Shown here in pieces: positions 1 through 9,551 of a stretch of DNA of 64,000 bases. The notes under the pieces are model-generated. The model was not told the DNA's origin and did not search any database. It saw nothing but the letters and a program-made list of their open reading frames with translations. Made by a program: the position numbers and the translations under genes. The first letter of the stretch is position 1; each line of letters opens with the position of its first letter. The stretch comes from Phlebopus portentosus (taxonomy: Eukaryota; Basidiomycota; Agaricomycetes; Boletales; Boletinellaceae). The stretch lies in the NCBI GenBank assembly GCA_037892935.1, contig JAYXKI010000021.1, forward strand, positions 62,001 to 126,000, in the 5' to 3' direction.

Positions 1-2
1 AG

Positions 3-2489
3 TCGGGCATGCAGATGGATCCCTACAAGGTAAAGGCAGTTCAAGAATGGCCAGATTTGTCAAGCAAGCGAGACATTCGAAAGTTTATCGGTTTTGCAAA
101 CTTCTACCGAAAATTTATTGAAGGTTTCGCCAAGATCGCTAGGCCACTAACGGAACTTATGTCCGGCAAGAAGACATTTACCTGGGGAGAGCGACAACAA
201 GAGAGCTTTAGGAAACTTAAAGAAGCTTTTACCACTGCACCGATGCTAGTACGACCGGATCATGAGAAGCAATTTGTGCTGGAAACCGACGCGTCAAACT
301 TTGCGATGGGAGCCGTGCTCTCGCAGCTTGGGGACGATGAAATTTTGCACCCCATTGGATATTGGTCGAACACCTATCGAGACGCCGAGAATAACTATCC
401 AGTAATGGACAAGGAATTACTAGCGATTGTCAAGGCCTTGAGCAACTGGAGGCACCACTTGGAAGGAGCTAAACATGAGATTCGAGTGGTCAGCGATCAA
501 GCTAACCTTCGATATTTTATGGGAGCTAGGAAGCTAAGTGGCCGCCAAGCAAGATGGGCGACATTTCTCAGCAGATTTCGATTTCGAATCGAGTATCGAC
601 CTGGAACCAAGAATTCACGAGCGGACGCATTATCAAGGAGGCCAGACTATGAACAGGGCCAAGAGGACCAGCCAGAACAAGTCCTACTTCCTCCGCAATT
701 GTTCAGAACATCGGACCTGCCCATGCGCACAGTACGGGTATTTGAGCTTACAGGGGGTCCTGAACTGGGAGAGAAGATTCGAGACGCCTATGAACGATCC
801 AAAGAGCCAGCAATCGGAACGTTCGAAGAAGGATATTGGTGGAAGGATGATAAATTGGTTATCCCGCCAGACGAAGAAGTTAAGAAGGAAATTGTACGAC
901 AGTGCCATGACGCACCGGCGTCAGGACACCCGGGGTTACAGAAGACTATAGACAAACTAGAAAGAAGAGTTTGGTGGCCGAAGATGAGGGAATGGGTCGA
1001 AGAATATGTGCGCACATGCGACGTGTGCCAGAGGACGAAAGCACGACGAGGAAAGACGCAACCACCGCTGCAACCTTTGCAGATAGCGACAAGGCCCTAC
1101 GACGAGATTACCATGGACTATGTCACCGGACTTCCAACGACGAGCAAAGGAAACAATGCAATACTAGTGGTGGTAGACAGGTTCTCTAAAATGGGAACTT
1201 TTATACCTACTACAGTAAATGCAAACTCGAAGACTACTGCGGACTTAATGATCAATTATGTCTACAGTAAGGTCGGGACTCCGAAGACAGTGATCAGCGA
1301 CAGGGGACCTCAATTCGCTAGCCGGTTTACAGAACAGGTGAACCAGGCCCTCGGGATCGAAACGAAGCTTAGTACGGCGTATCATCCACAAACAGATGGT
1401 CAAACGGAGCGAGTAAACCAAGAAATGGAACAGCTGTTACGTTGCTATTCCAGCTTGCAGCAGGACGACTGGGACGAACATTTGCCTATGGCAGAATTCG
1501 CCTATAACAGTCGCTCTCACTCCAGTACAGGCAAGACGCCATTTGAATTGGTGTATGGATTTCAGCCGGAGTTAGGATTCAAGCTTCCGATCCGAGGAAC
1601 TCAAGACTATGTGGCTATGCGAAAGAAGAATCAAGAAGAGGCAACCAAGGCGCTGGAGAAGGCACGAGACGCGATGAAGAGATTTGCGGATAGACACCGA
1701 GGCCCGATGCCGTCATTCAAAGTTGGCGATAAAGTTATGTTAGATGGTCGGAATCTAACCTTGCTAGTTCCCACGAGGAAGCTAGGGGATAGAAACCTGG
1801 GACCTTATCAAGTTATCGCAAAGCATGGGCTAGTCAACTACGAATTGGATCTCCCAAAAGAGTTGAGGATCCACCCGGTGTTCTATGCAGGACTATTAAT
1901 TCCCTATCGAGAAAGGAAAGATCCGGCACAGAGAACAAGACCACCACCAGAAGTTATCGCTGGAGAAACCGAATACGAGGTTGAAGCAATCCGGGACATG
2001 AGGAAAAGGCACGGAAAATGGGAGTATCAGGTTAAATGGCTCGGCTACCCGGAGGAAGAGAATACCTGGGAACCTGTAGAAGGGCTGCGCAATGCCCCAG
2101 AGAAATTGCGGGAGTATCACGAGAGGAATCGTTGGCCGGACACGATAGATCTTCCCTCTAGAAAGAAGATCGCGGATATTATAGACTCTACACAGAGAGT
2201 AATCGACATCAAGAAGGAGGATGACGAGTTCCTGAGGACGGCACTGGGAGAGTCCGTAGCTCAGAGGGTAATCAAGAGAAGAAAATACCAGAGCAAGACA
2301 GGTATCAAGCAGCGGGATTTCGGTTATCCGGAATGGCACAAGCGTCATTGGAGAGCCGCGAAAAGGCCATTCACTCGAAACAAAGCGCTGCCAGTTCGCA
2401 GATGGGATCTGCCAGAAGAAAAAGGGAATCCTTCATACAAGGATTGGTTTTGGGCTGACTCCTCGGATAGTGAGTGCAGCGAGGCTTAG
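3..2489 (+). CDS. Gypsy Pol, C-terminal part: RT end, RNase H, integrase, chromodomain
   Basis: Open from the window edge, so this is the last ~826 residues of the same polyprotein seen whole in copy A. In order: the end of the reverse transcriptase; RNase H with an ETDASN motif; the His/Cys integrase finger (GHPGL ... CDVCQRTK); the DDE integrase core (TMDYVTG, ISDRGPQF, and the Glu in QTERVNQEME); and a C-terminal chromodomain with VKWLGYPEEENTWEP. The chromodomain places it among chromoviruses, where this domain is thought to steer integration to marked chromatin. Only a few residues differ from copy A, for example Gly for Ser in FIEG/SFAK and Asn for Asp in GRN/DL. No stops are present, so this copy may be recently active. 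Confidence 0.95.
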   Translation, partial: SGMQMDPYKVKAVQEWPDLSSKRDIRKFIGFANFYRKFIEGFAKIARPLTELMSGKKTFTWGERQQESFRKLKEAFTTAPMLVRPDHEKQFVLETDASNFAMGAVLSQLGDDEILHPIGYWSNTYRDAENNYPVMDKELLAIVKALSNWRHHLEGAKHEIRVVSDQANLRYFMGARKLSGRQARWATFLSRFRFRIEYRPGTKNSRADALSRRPDYEQGQEDQPEQVLLPPQLFRTSDLPMRTVRVFELTGGPELGEKIRDAYERSKEPAIGTFEEGYWWKDDKLVIPPDEEVKKEIVRQCHDAPASGHPGLQKTIDKLERRVWWPKMREWVEEYVRTCDVCQRTKARRGKTQPPLQPLQIATRPYDEITMDYVTGLPTTSKGNNAILVVVDRFSKMGTFIPTTVNANSKTTADLMINYVYSKVGTPKTVISDRGPQFASRFTEQVNQALGIETKLSTAYHPQTDGQTERVNQEMEQLLRCYSSLQQDDWDEHLPMAEFAYNSRSHSSTGKTPFELVYGFQPELGFKLPIRGTQDYVAMRKKNQEEATKALEKARDAMKRFADRHRGPMPSFKVGDKVMLDGRNLTLLVPTRKLGDRNLGPYQVIAKHGLVNYELDLPKELRIHPVFYAGLLIPYRERKDPAQRTRPPPEVIAGETEYEVEAIRDMRKRHGKWEYQVKWLGYPEEENTWEPVEGLRNAPEKLREYHERNRWPDTIDLPSRKKIADIIDSTQRVIDIKKEDDEFLRTALGESVAQRVIKRRKYQSKTGIKQRDFGYPEWHKRHWRAAKRPFTRNKALPVRRWDLPEEKGNPSYKDWFWADSSDSECSEA

Positions 2490-2500
2490 GAAGGCCCAAA

Positions 2501-2663
2501 TAATTGACCTGAACAAGTCGTTAAACTATTCCAAGCGTACTGGGACGTACCTTGTAAGTTGGGACCGACACTAATCGAGGTCATAATTGACCTGAACAAG
2601 TCGTTAAACTATTCCTAGCATGTTGGGAAGCATCTAGTATGTTGGAAGCCGACACTCAGCGAG
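2501..2663 (+). repeat. 83-bp direct repeat downstream of pol
   Basis: A 32-base block starting TAATTGACCTGAACAAGTCG occurs at 2501-2532 and again at 2584-2615. The bases after each block are also related (AAGCGTACTGGGA versus TAGCATGTTGGGA, then CCGACACTAATCGAGG versus CCGACACTCAGCGAGG). The unit is therefore about 83 bp, present twice, starting 12 bases after the pol stop. The same pair occurs in copy A at about 12010-12110. Confidence 0.9.
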
Positions 2664-2685
2664 GCTTTGAGTTATTGAGCAAGTG

Positions 2686-2858
2686 TCACGTGACCGCCGC
2701 CTTTCTCTGAGAACAGATTGAGCGTTAATCACGTGATTGCCACCCTCTCATCCAAACAGGAAGTGTTTAAGTCACATGACTGCCGCACTTTTGTTCGGAC
2801 GGGTTGTGCGTCAGGTCACATGATCAATAATGAGTGGAGGACTCTGGATGTACAGTGC
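2686..2858 (+). repeat. 43-bp degenerate tandem repeat with a TCACRTGA palindrome in each unit
   Basis: The octamers TCACGTGA (2686, 2729) and TCACATGA (2772, 2816) recur with spacings of 43, 43 and 44 bp. In three units the octamer is followed by a related TGCCRC/CGCCGC stretch. CACGTG/CACATG are E-box cores bound by bHLH factors in fungi. The array lies between pol and the 3' LTR, so it could act as an enhancer or be a decayed tandem duplication. The function is inferred; the periodicity is directly visible. Confidence 0.8.
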
Positions 2859-2997
2859 TACAGTTATTCCAGACAAGAGGAATGAGACACTAGTACACAA
2901 GAAGGGTCTGGTCTAGGAAGCAACAATACGAAACAGCAAGATTATGGCTACCACAATTAAGGGATCCACACTCTCCTTGCAGTCCGAAGTGGATCTT

Positions 2998-3008
2998 AAG
3001 GGGAGGAA
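2998..3008 (+). other. Polypurine tract of copy A'
   Basis: AAGGGGAGGAA sits immediately before the TG of the 3' LTR, the position where plus-strand DNA synthesis is primed in LTR retrotransposons. The same tract is next to the 3' LTR of copy A at 11597-11607 on the other strand. Confidence 0.85.
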
Positions 3009-3032
3009 TGTTACGAAAATTGTGGATATACA

Positions 3033-4016
3033 ATGCGGCGTGGTATCAGACGCTTTACACACCGAATTATGCAGCCCAATCCAGAGCATTTCGAAAGACT
3101 TCAAGGACAGCATAGTGGAGGCGATTCTCGCCCACTAGTACAGCAAGGACCTGGGGAGGTCGCTGTGGAATATATTCAAGAGGAACCCGATCGACGATAT
3201 TACGAGGACGAACGCGACGAAAGGGAGGATCCATACGATTTACAGCAAGGACTAGCTGGAATGCATATTGGACATACTCCTCCACCCGAGCGAAGCTACG
3301 TGGACATGGAAGAACGGAACATCGCAAGATACGTGGAACTCCTGCAGAAAAGACGATATCGACATAGTGCAACCAGACGCTTTGTTCATGAAAGCCTGGT
3401 CTGTACAAACTGCTATTTGGCATACCAAAGGAGTTGGGTTCTTTCGGAGTGGCTCCTCAAGAACTTTGTGGAGCGCTTAGTAACTAGGGAAGGAGCCGAT
3501 GTCAAGATTCGGCATAAACCCGGACCCTCAGAACGAACGTTTGACCAACCATTACCGAACCGCGGAATGAGCGCATACGACCACGAGGTATCTGTATGGC
3601 TGGGCGATAGGGATATCTATGCACTGAAGGTTGGCGTGAGAGCTTGGATCAATCAGCATCGTCACCAGACCTTGTGTCGAAACACTGCAGTGGAAGTCGA
3701 TTGGCCAATCTATTACAGGGCGCCATCGGACGTCGAAAGTCTTATCGAAGAAGCAACGGATCGAATGCTAGAAGCATGGGAACGATCAGAAGAAGGGGTT
3801 ATTACAGTCGACGAATGGCGCGGGACGAATCACCTGGGAAGAAGATACAGGTTAACGTCGGGTACCGGACTACAATTCTCCGACATCGATATCGCGGCTA
3901 GGCATAGAAGGGTGTCTGCTAAATTTACACAGCCGCCAAGGTTAATCTCCGATGATCGGCAGGGGTTGCCGATCCCAAATCCCGAAATAACGGTCAGCCC
4001 CATGATGGAAGATTAA
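3033..4016 (+). CDS. LTR-encoded protein of 327 aa, unknown function (copy in A' 3' LTR)
   Basis: An uninterrupted 327-codon frame lying wholly inside the LTR, starting 24 bases after its first base. I do not recognise a family. The protein is hydrophilic, with an acidic/arginine-rich N-terminal third (RRYYEDERDERED), a single CTNC pair near residue 124, a Trp-rich middle (VLSEWLLKNF, VRAWINQHRH) and a helical stretch around VESLIEEATDRMLEAWE. No signal peptide or membrane segment is visible. It lies upstream of the TATA-like box, so it is in U3 and would form the 3' end of the genomic RNA, downstream of pol. All three LTRs in the window keep it open with the same protein sequence as far as I compared. 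A 64-codon frame with its own ATG at 2944 overlaps its start in another frame and could belong to the same transcript. Confidence 0.7.
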   Translation: MRRGIRRFTHRIMQPNPEHFERLQGQHSGGDSRPLVQQGPGEVAVEYIQEEPDRRYYEDERDEREDPYDLQQGLAGMHIGHTPPPERSYVDMEERNIARYVELLQKRRYRHSATRRFVHESLVCTNCYLAYQRSWVLSEWLLKNFVERLVTREGADVKIRHKPGPSERTFDQPLPNRGMSAYDHEVSVWLGDRDIYALKVGVRAWINQHRHQTLCRNTAVEVDWPIYYRAPSDVESLIEEATDRMLEAWERSEEGVITVDEWRGTNHLGRRYRLTSGTGLQFSDIDIAARHRRVSAKFTQPPRLISDDRQGLPIPNPEITVSPMMED

Positions 4017-4360
4017 ACGGCAGAAGCTCGGCCGGAATAACGGAGCGCCGGCGAAGCGAGGTCGCGGCACATGGAAGAAGTCTCTCGTGGGAGGATTGGC
4101 GTTAAGGATTAACATGTGATAGGAATGGAGATCGATAGAAGCCTGGGGAAAGCTTCTTCGGAACGGGAGGAAATTAGGGCCTGCCTAATAGGGAAGGAAG
4201 TAGTCGGTGGTGCAACCAGGAGTTTCGGTAGCACCACCAGAGTTGTCAGTGGTACTACAGACTCAAGAGAGTAGTAGTGACACCAGCTGAAACACATTGT
4301 CCTAACCAATAGCGAGGCATGGTCGGTAGTATTTGGTAGTCGGTAGTATTCAGTAGAAAC

Positions 4361-4370
4361 TTTATTTAAG
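4361..4370 (+). promoter_or_regulatory. TATA-like box of the family A LTR
   Basis: TTTATTTAAG lies about 245 bp before the LTR end, directly after a short reiteration of GGTAGTATT (4327-4353). In copy A it is in the same place in both LTRs, near 10235-10255 and 21341-21361 on the minus strand. It is the best candidate for the core promoter of the element; no transcript start can be seen directly. Confidence 0.5.
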
Positions 4371-4614
4371 GCGCCAGCTGAGCGGGGTGTTGTCCCTCAG
4401 CAAAATTATTTTGTACTTTCAATCATAACTGTACCCCTTTGATTGAACCTCTGCTCTACTACTGGGTCAAGCTTGAGCCTATAGCTCGCTTCTTAGTAGT
4501 ACATCTAACCTTCGCTACTCTACTCTCCAATTGTACATTGTCAGAAGGAGGAAGCAGGGACTTGTTCCGGTACGCTCGGACTAACCACCTCGTCCGAAAA
4601 TACTAGTCCTAACA

Positions 4615-5538
4615 GATTCCTTCGACCACCTTCGGGTTCAGAGCCCTCTTGAGGCGACTCATCAGCCATTCGTCATGAGCCTCCGTGGCCAGTCCAGCAT
4701 CCACTCGGCAAATGTCAAACTTGTTGAAGAATTCATCTGCATTGAGATCGCCCTGATACATCGCGTCGAGTCGTTCAAATGCTTTTTGAGACCGGGCCGG
4801 GTCATCAAACGAGGTATCAAGCTTCTTTAGGAAAGCGTCCCAAGTATCCTTGAATGCTATCCTGCCATGTTCGTCGATTGCACCACTCGTGTAGCTTTCC
4901 GCCCAGCTCGCAGCAGTGCCGCTCTTCATATACGACAGAGCGAACATGATCTTCGCTTTGCTTGTCCTAAACTCCGACTCTGATGCATAAACATACAGGC
5001 GCAGCTCTCGTTTGAAGTCGACATATCCGTGCTCGCCATCGAAGTCTCGGGGCTTGGTGACATGAACCTTGTTTGACTTTGATCCTTGGCCCGTGCCTTC
5101 TCCTGCTGTCTGGAGTGCTAGCGCAATCGCCGTAGCAAGGTCCATTATTGACTCTTTCGACAACGACATCTCTTGCTCTTCTTCTTCGTCTTCCTCTTCT
5201 TCGTCTGTTGGTACGAGCGGAGCAGGCTCTCGTGGTTCAGTGAAAGATAACGAAGGTGCTATAGGTGGAGCTGTCGTCTGGCCTGTCGATGTTGATGGCC
5301 CTGGTAAAGGAACCGTTGATCGCGTGGGGGTAGGGGGTGCAGGATCGTCTATGTCTCCCTCTCGCTTCGCTCGCCAATAAAGCGACTTTCCTTCTCTGTC
5401 AGAGTACCACTTCTTCGCGTTCTCGTCCCACCAAGCAGTAAAGATTTGATCGCCTGACTTGACAATGTGATGTCCTCGTGACGCGCTCCACCTACAGTTT
5501 GTCGGGAGAGCCGCCCGCTGGTCGTCAGTTAGATCCAC
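4615..5538 (-). pseudogene. gag of element C, truncated by copy A' insertion
   Basis: A 308-codon open frame starting MDLTDDQRAALPTNCRW, closely similar to the element B gag (MELTDEQRAALPANSRW). It has a Trp-rich start, a proline/acidic linker with an EEEEDEEEEQEMSLS run, then the retrotransposon capsid-like region (KPRDFDGE, FKRELRLY, SYMKSGTAASWAE, FDDPARSQKAFERLDAM). It has no stop of its own before the insertion: the frame reads KVVEGI and then runs into the LTR. The zinc-knuckle end is therefore missing in this window. Upstream is a ~400-bp leader also seen in element B. Confidence 0.9.
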
Positions 5539-5935
5539 CTTGATAGGCCGGGGGTGGAACGGGGATCGGTACGGTGTTCGGACGGGGCCGACTTCGGATG
5601 ACCGGCTCGTCTTTGAAATTGACGACTAGTCGGAAGGCACCAAGGTAGATGATGAACAAGATGCTCGATGATGATTGGACTCTATGAGTCACCCAAGAGA
5701 ACGTCTGATGCGAGTTCCACAGAAGAGTGATTCGGAGCGCCACAATTGGAGGGTTGATTGATTGTTTCGGGAACTATCGGGACACGTCAAAGTCAGTCGG
5801 ACCTTGACGGGCAAGATAGGGGTTGCTCGGATAACTCCGGGATGGGCGCGGTTGTTGACCGTCGATGTGTCTCCTGCGTGGAGTAGCGACAAACGAGTGG
5901 TTAAACCACAGGTCTGAGAGTAGGTCTTTCTATTA
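5539..5935 (-). other. Leader of element C between 5' LTR and gag
   Basis: About 400 bp without a gene. It is similar to the 23715-24131 leader of element B, with a conserved stretch right next to the LTR (GTAGGTCTTTCTATTATG on the plus strand). The primer-binding site should be here, but I could not assign a tRNA. Confidence 0.6.
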
Positions 5936-6354
5936 TGTTAGGCGGCGAGACTAACGGGCGTCGATCTCGAGGCGGCCAACACAACAACAAACAACTGGCT
6001 AACGCGAGTTGCCGGGCTATACGCACGCTATGTCGCAGTGAAGGTAAGTAGAATTCAACAAACTAATAATACAAGAGTAGATACCTATGTCGCAGTGAAG
6101 GTAAGTAGAATAGAAAGACAAGGAACAAAAGAGTCAAACTATCTACTTATATAGACTTTGAGTGCGGGAAAGGTCTACTCTAATAGGAAGTCACATGATA
6201 AGGAATGAGATGATTAGTGAGCGTGATAGAATGTTGTGGAATGTTCCGGCAATTGGATGAATAAGCACATAAGAAAAATAAAAGAAAAGGAAAAGGGAAT
6301 ATTAAAATGAATGATGACATAAGAAAAGAAAAGGAAAATGTTCGAGTCCTTACA
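5936..6354 (-). repeat. 5' LTR of element C (419 bp)
   Basis: On the minus strand it begins TGTAAGGACTCGAAC and ends CCTAACA. It aligns along its length with the LTR at 24132-24588, but the two differ by many substitutions and about 38 bp in length. They are therefore from different insertions, not the two ends of one. It contains a duplicated 57-bp segment. Confidence 0.85.
6028..6111. repeat. 57-bp-spaced duplicate inside the element C LTR
   Basis: CTATGTCGCAGTGAAGGTAA starts at 6028 and again at 6085. The element B LTR has the same pair at 24264 and 24321, with AAA replacing CGC in both of its copies. Confidence 0.85.
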
Positions 6355-9300
6355 TGCCGTTCCAACCCCCGTGAAGTCTAAGGGGTGCATTCCTGTATTG
6401 ACGAAGAAGGGAGATAGCTTCGTCGCTGAATGTTCACGATTGTTGTATGCGAATTCTGCGAGAGCTAGCCAGTCCGCCCAGTCCGACTGCCGATGGTTGA
6501 CGTATAGCCGCAGGTATTGTTCTAGTTCCTGATTAACCCGCTCTGTCTGTCCGTCAGTTTGTGGGTGATACGCTGTCGATGGGTTGCCTTCAATGTGGAG
6601 GAGCTTGTACAACTCCTTCATCATCTTTGCGTCGAATTGCACCCCTCGGTCATGAATGATCTTCCGTGGTAGTCCATGTAATCGGAAGACGTGGTCTCTG
6701 TAGATCCTAGCCATGCCTTCCGCCGTTAACTTTGTCGTTGTTGGAATTGCATGGATCTGTTTGCTAAAGCGGTCGACCACTACGCAAATCGCATTGAACC
6801 CATTCGATTCTGGCAACTCTCCGATTAGGTCGACCGTGACAATCTGCCATGGCGCCTCCGGCACCTCATTAGGGTGCAAAACCTTTGCTCTCGTTGTCCT
6901 TAGAGCCTTCGTCCGCTGACAACGATCACACCCCCGCACGTACACCCGCACATCTGCACTCATCCTCGGCCACCAGTACCTGTGTGCTATCAGCTGGATC
7001 GTCTTTGTTGCTCCCGGATGTCCTGCCAGGGTCGAGTCATGGTGTTCCTTCATGACGTCCTCTCTGATGCTCGCTGGTACATATAGTCGGTGGCCCTTTC
7101 TCTACATGTCACCTCTCTTCTCGACGTCCTTCGGCCTCACTCCCTCATCCTCTTGTTTCTGCGCTTCCACGACCTTTTCAACGAGTACTTCTCTTGACGT
7201 CTGAACCATTCCTCTAACCAGCCATTCCTTCTTGATGAAAATCACATTTTCATTATCGCGCTCGCCCTTGTCATAATCCGCCCGGCGTGACAACAGATCA
7301 GCTTTTCCCAACGTCTTTCCGGGTTTATGGACTAGCGTGAAATCGAACTCAGCTAAATCGAGTCGCCAACGAGCTTGTCGACGATTTAACTTCTGCGGCG
7401 ATCGGAAGTACGTTAGATTTGCATGGTCTGTCCATACCTCAAAAGGTTGGTTAGCTCCCTGGAGATATTGTCGCCATTCCTTTAGGGCTTGAACGATGGC
7501 GAGCATTTCCTTGTCGTAAATCTCATAGTTTCACTCTGCCTCTAGGAATGTTGACGACCGATAAGCGATCACCTTCCATTAACCGTCTTGTTTCTGGAGA
7601 AGGACTCCACCAGTCGCAAAGTCCGACGCATCTGCTTCTACACGGAAAGGGTCCTCGTTGTTGGGTATCGCTAACACGGGAGGACTACTCAAACGACGCT
7701 TCAATTCCTCGAACGCTGCCTGCTCATCTTCGCCCCATTTCCATTCCACCTTACCCGTTAGGGTAGTCAAGGGTTTGACGACCGAACTGTAATCCTTAAC
7801 AAAACGTCGCAACCAATTTCCTAATCCCAGGAATTGTTGCAGTTCGTGGACGTTCCTTGGAACTGGCCAGTCCTGTACTGCCGCCGTCTTCTTGGGATCC
7901 ATTCGAACTTCGCCATTGCCAATAATGTGCCCGAGGTACTTGACTGTATCAACTTCGAACTCGCACTTCTGCAGCTTTAGGAAAAGTCCGTTTTGGCGAA
8001 GGATCTCAAAGACTCGTTTGGTGCGTCTGCGGTGTTCTTCTAGGTCATTCGAGAAGATGAGAATGTCATCAAGGTAAATGATGACGATACCCTCATGAAT
8101 TAGCTCCCAAAAGATGTCATTCATAAAGCCTTGGAACGTCGCTGGCGCATTACACAAGCCGAAGAACATGACTGTGGGTTTGAATAAGCCTAGATTTGTC
8201 CGGAACGCTGCCTTCCACTCGTCTCCCTCGCGAATCCGGATGTTGTAGTATCCCCAACGAACGTCGAGCTTCGTGATGTACCTTGCATCCTTAACCTTGT
8301 CGATGAGCTCATTTATCAGTGGCAACGGGTATTTGTTCTTGACCATTCCTTCATTGAGCTTTCGATAGTCTTGGATTGCTCGTAAGCTCCCATCCTCTTT
8401 CTTGATAAAGAAGAATGGTGACGCCATTGGAGACTTCGACTGTCGGATACGTCCTGATGCTAGGTTTTCCTCAATGAACTCCCTCATCGCTTCTTGTTCT
8501 TTTGGCGATAACGGGTAAACCTTGCAGTCGCTGGGTTTGAAATCCGGTTTCAGGTCAATAGCGTGGTCCCACGTTTGGTAGTTTGGTAAGCATTCGAACG
8601 ATTCCTCACTAAAGACGTCGGCGTATTCCTCCAGGTAAGGTGGCCATCTTGCCGCTTCCTTCATCCGCACATTCCTCACAAACTCTTCATCTATCTCCTC
8701 GCTCGACAGTGGCGACTCACATTCATCAGGGCAACGGGTGAACTTAACTGTTCCTAACCTCCAATCAATCTCAGGATTATGCTTCGTCAACCAGTCATGT
8801 CCGAGGAAGATGTTGCTTGACGCTAAGGATGTCACTGCCAGTCGAATCTCTTCCTCGTGTTTCCCAAAGAACATTCGTACAACTACATATTCCTTGATCA
8901 ATCCAGCCTCGTTGCTTGTCCCGTCAGCATTGAAGACTGGTCTAGGCCGAATGTACCTTTGGGTGGGGAAACCATACCGTTTGACAAAACCTTCATCGAT
9001 GCATGAGCCCGTGCACCCTGAGTCGATCAGTGCATGAGCATCAATGAAGTTTTCCTCTTCGAGTAGGGGGTTCGACAAGTCTACTTCGTCATCACCTGCT
9101 ACCTTTGGGTGTACGATGCTAACAAAGGCGTCTAACTCCTTTCCTCCCGCCCGTCGCACGAACTGATCTGCGTCCGCAATGCCCTCGCGCCATACCTCAG
9201 CCGCGCGTCTGCCTACTACATCCCACACTGCTTCAGTGACGTTCGCCTGAGCAACAACGTTCTCGCGGTAAGGTGCTTCCGCCACAACCTCATTTTTTAT

Positions 9301-9510
9301 AGCGGTTTGATTCCGCTCTTCCTCTCTCAATTCGCCTGCTTGCGCATCTGTTCTTCTGACAAATAAATCTTCATAGACTTCGAAGTCATCGTTGTCATCT
9401 TCAGATTCATCTGGCAGTACGTCGGTAAGGATCTTTCGAAGGATGAAACCGTCACTGGTATTCGCATCTTGATATTGTACAACAGGACGATTATATTTTA
9501 ACGAGTCCAA
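6355..9510 (-). pseudogene. pol of element B with three in-frame stops
   Basis: Protease, RT, RNase H and integrase of a Gypsy element in one frame. Visible motifs: the aspartic protease DSGCTGS, the RT active site YLDDILIF (near 8075), RNase H EADASD, the integrase His/Cys finger (GHPGA ... CDRCQRTK) and DDE residues in TVDLIGELP, IHDRGVQF and QTERVNQELE. TAA at 7581-7579, TGA at 7533-7531 and TAG at 7104-7102 break it, all in the same frame and without indels. TGA stands where related elements have Arg before NYEIYDKE, so CGA to TGA is likely. The frame enters pol from gag by a -1 step near 9552 and has no ATG of its own. The frame stops at 6355, where the element C LTR begins, so there is no C-terminal integrase domain here. 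Confidence 0.9.
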
Positions 9511-9551
9511 CGAAAAGAGTCCTTTAGGAGACCGACCAGTCGTTCCGACGT

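Larger units (their letters stand above)
1..4614 (+). mobile_element. Ty3/Gypsy chromovirus copy A' (3' part)
   Basis: The right-hand end of an LTR retrotransposon whose 5' part lies outside the window. It holds the end of RT, RNase H, integrase and chromodomain, a non-coding repeat-rich stretch, a polypurine tract and a full 1606-bp 3' LTR ending in CTAACA at 4614. It matches copy A (9991-14604) base for base over almost its whole length, in the opposite direction, and both segments are exactly 4614 bp. It lies in the gag gene of element C: the C frame reads up to GGAATC and then enters LTR sequence. The flanking 5 bp GATTC (4615-4619) is the expected target duplication, but the partner copy is off the window. 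Confidence 0.95.
3009..4614 (+). repeat. 3' LTR of copy A' (1606 bp)
   Basis: Begins TGTTACG and ends CTAACA, the usual TG..CA form. Its length is the same as both LTRs of copy A. The first ~1.0 kb carries a reading frame. A TATA-like box lies about 1.35 kb in, so most of the LTR is U3 and only the last ~250 bp can be R-U5. A substitution at about 3349 (AAAAGA here, AAGAGA in copy A) is one of very few differences, which means recent insertion. Confidence 0.95.
4615..6354 (-). mobile_element. Gypsy element C, 5' LTR plus leader plus start of gag
   Basis: A second member of the B family, read on the minus strand: 5' LTR 6354-5936, leader 5935-5539, gag from 5538. It is cut at 4615 by the insertion of copy A'. 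Its right edge joins the integrase reading frame of element B directly at 6354/6355, so C inserted into B. The remainder of C should lie to the left of copy A', outside the window. Confidence 0.85.

Noticed and set aside
1896..2348. 150-codon minus-strand frame, repeated at 12257-12709 plus
   Set aside because: Lies antisense to the chromodomain end of Pol in both copies; composition is that of an antisense shadow.
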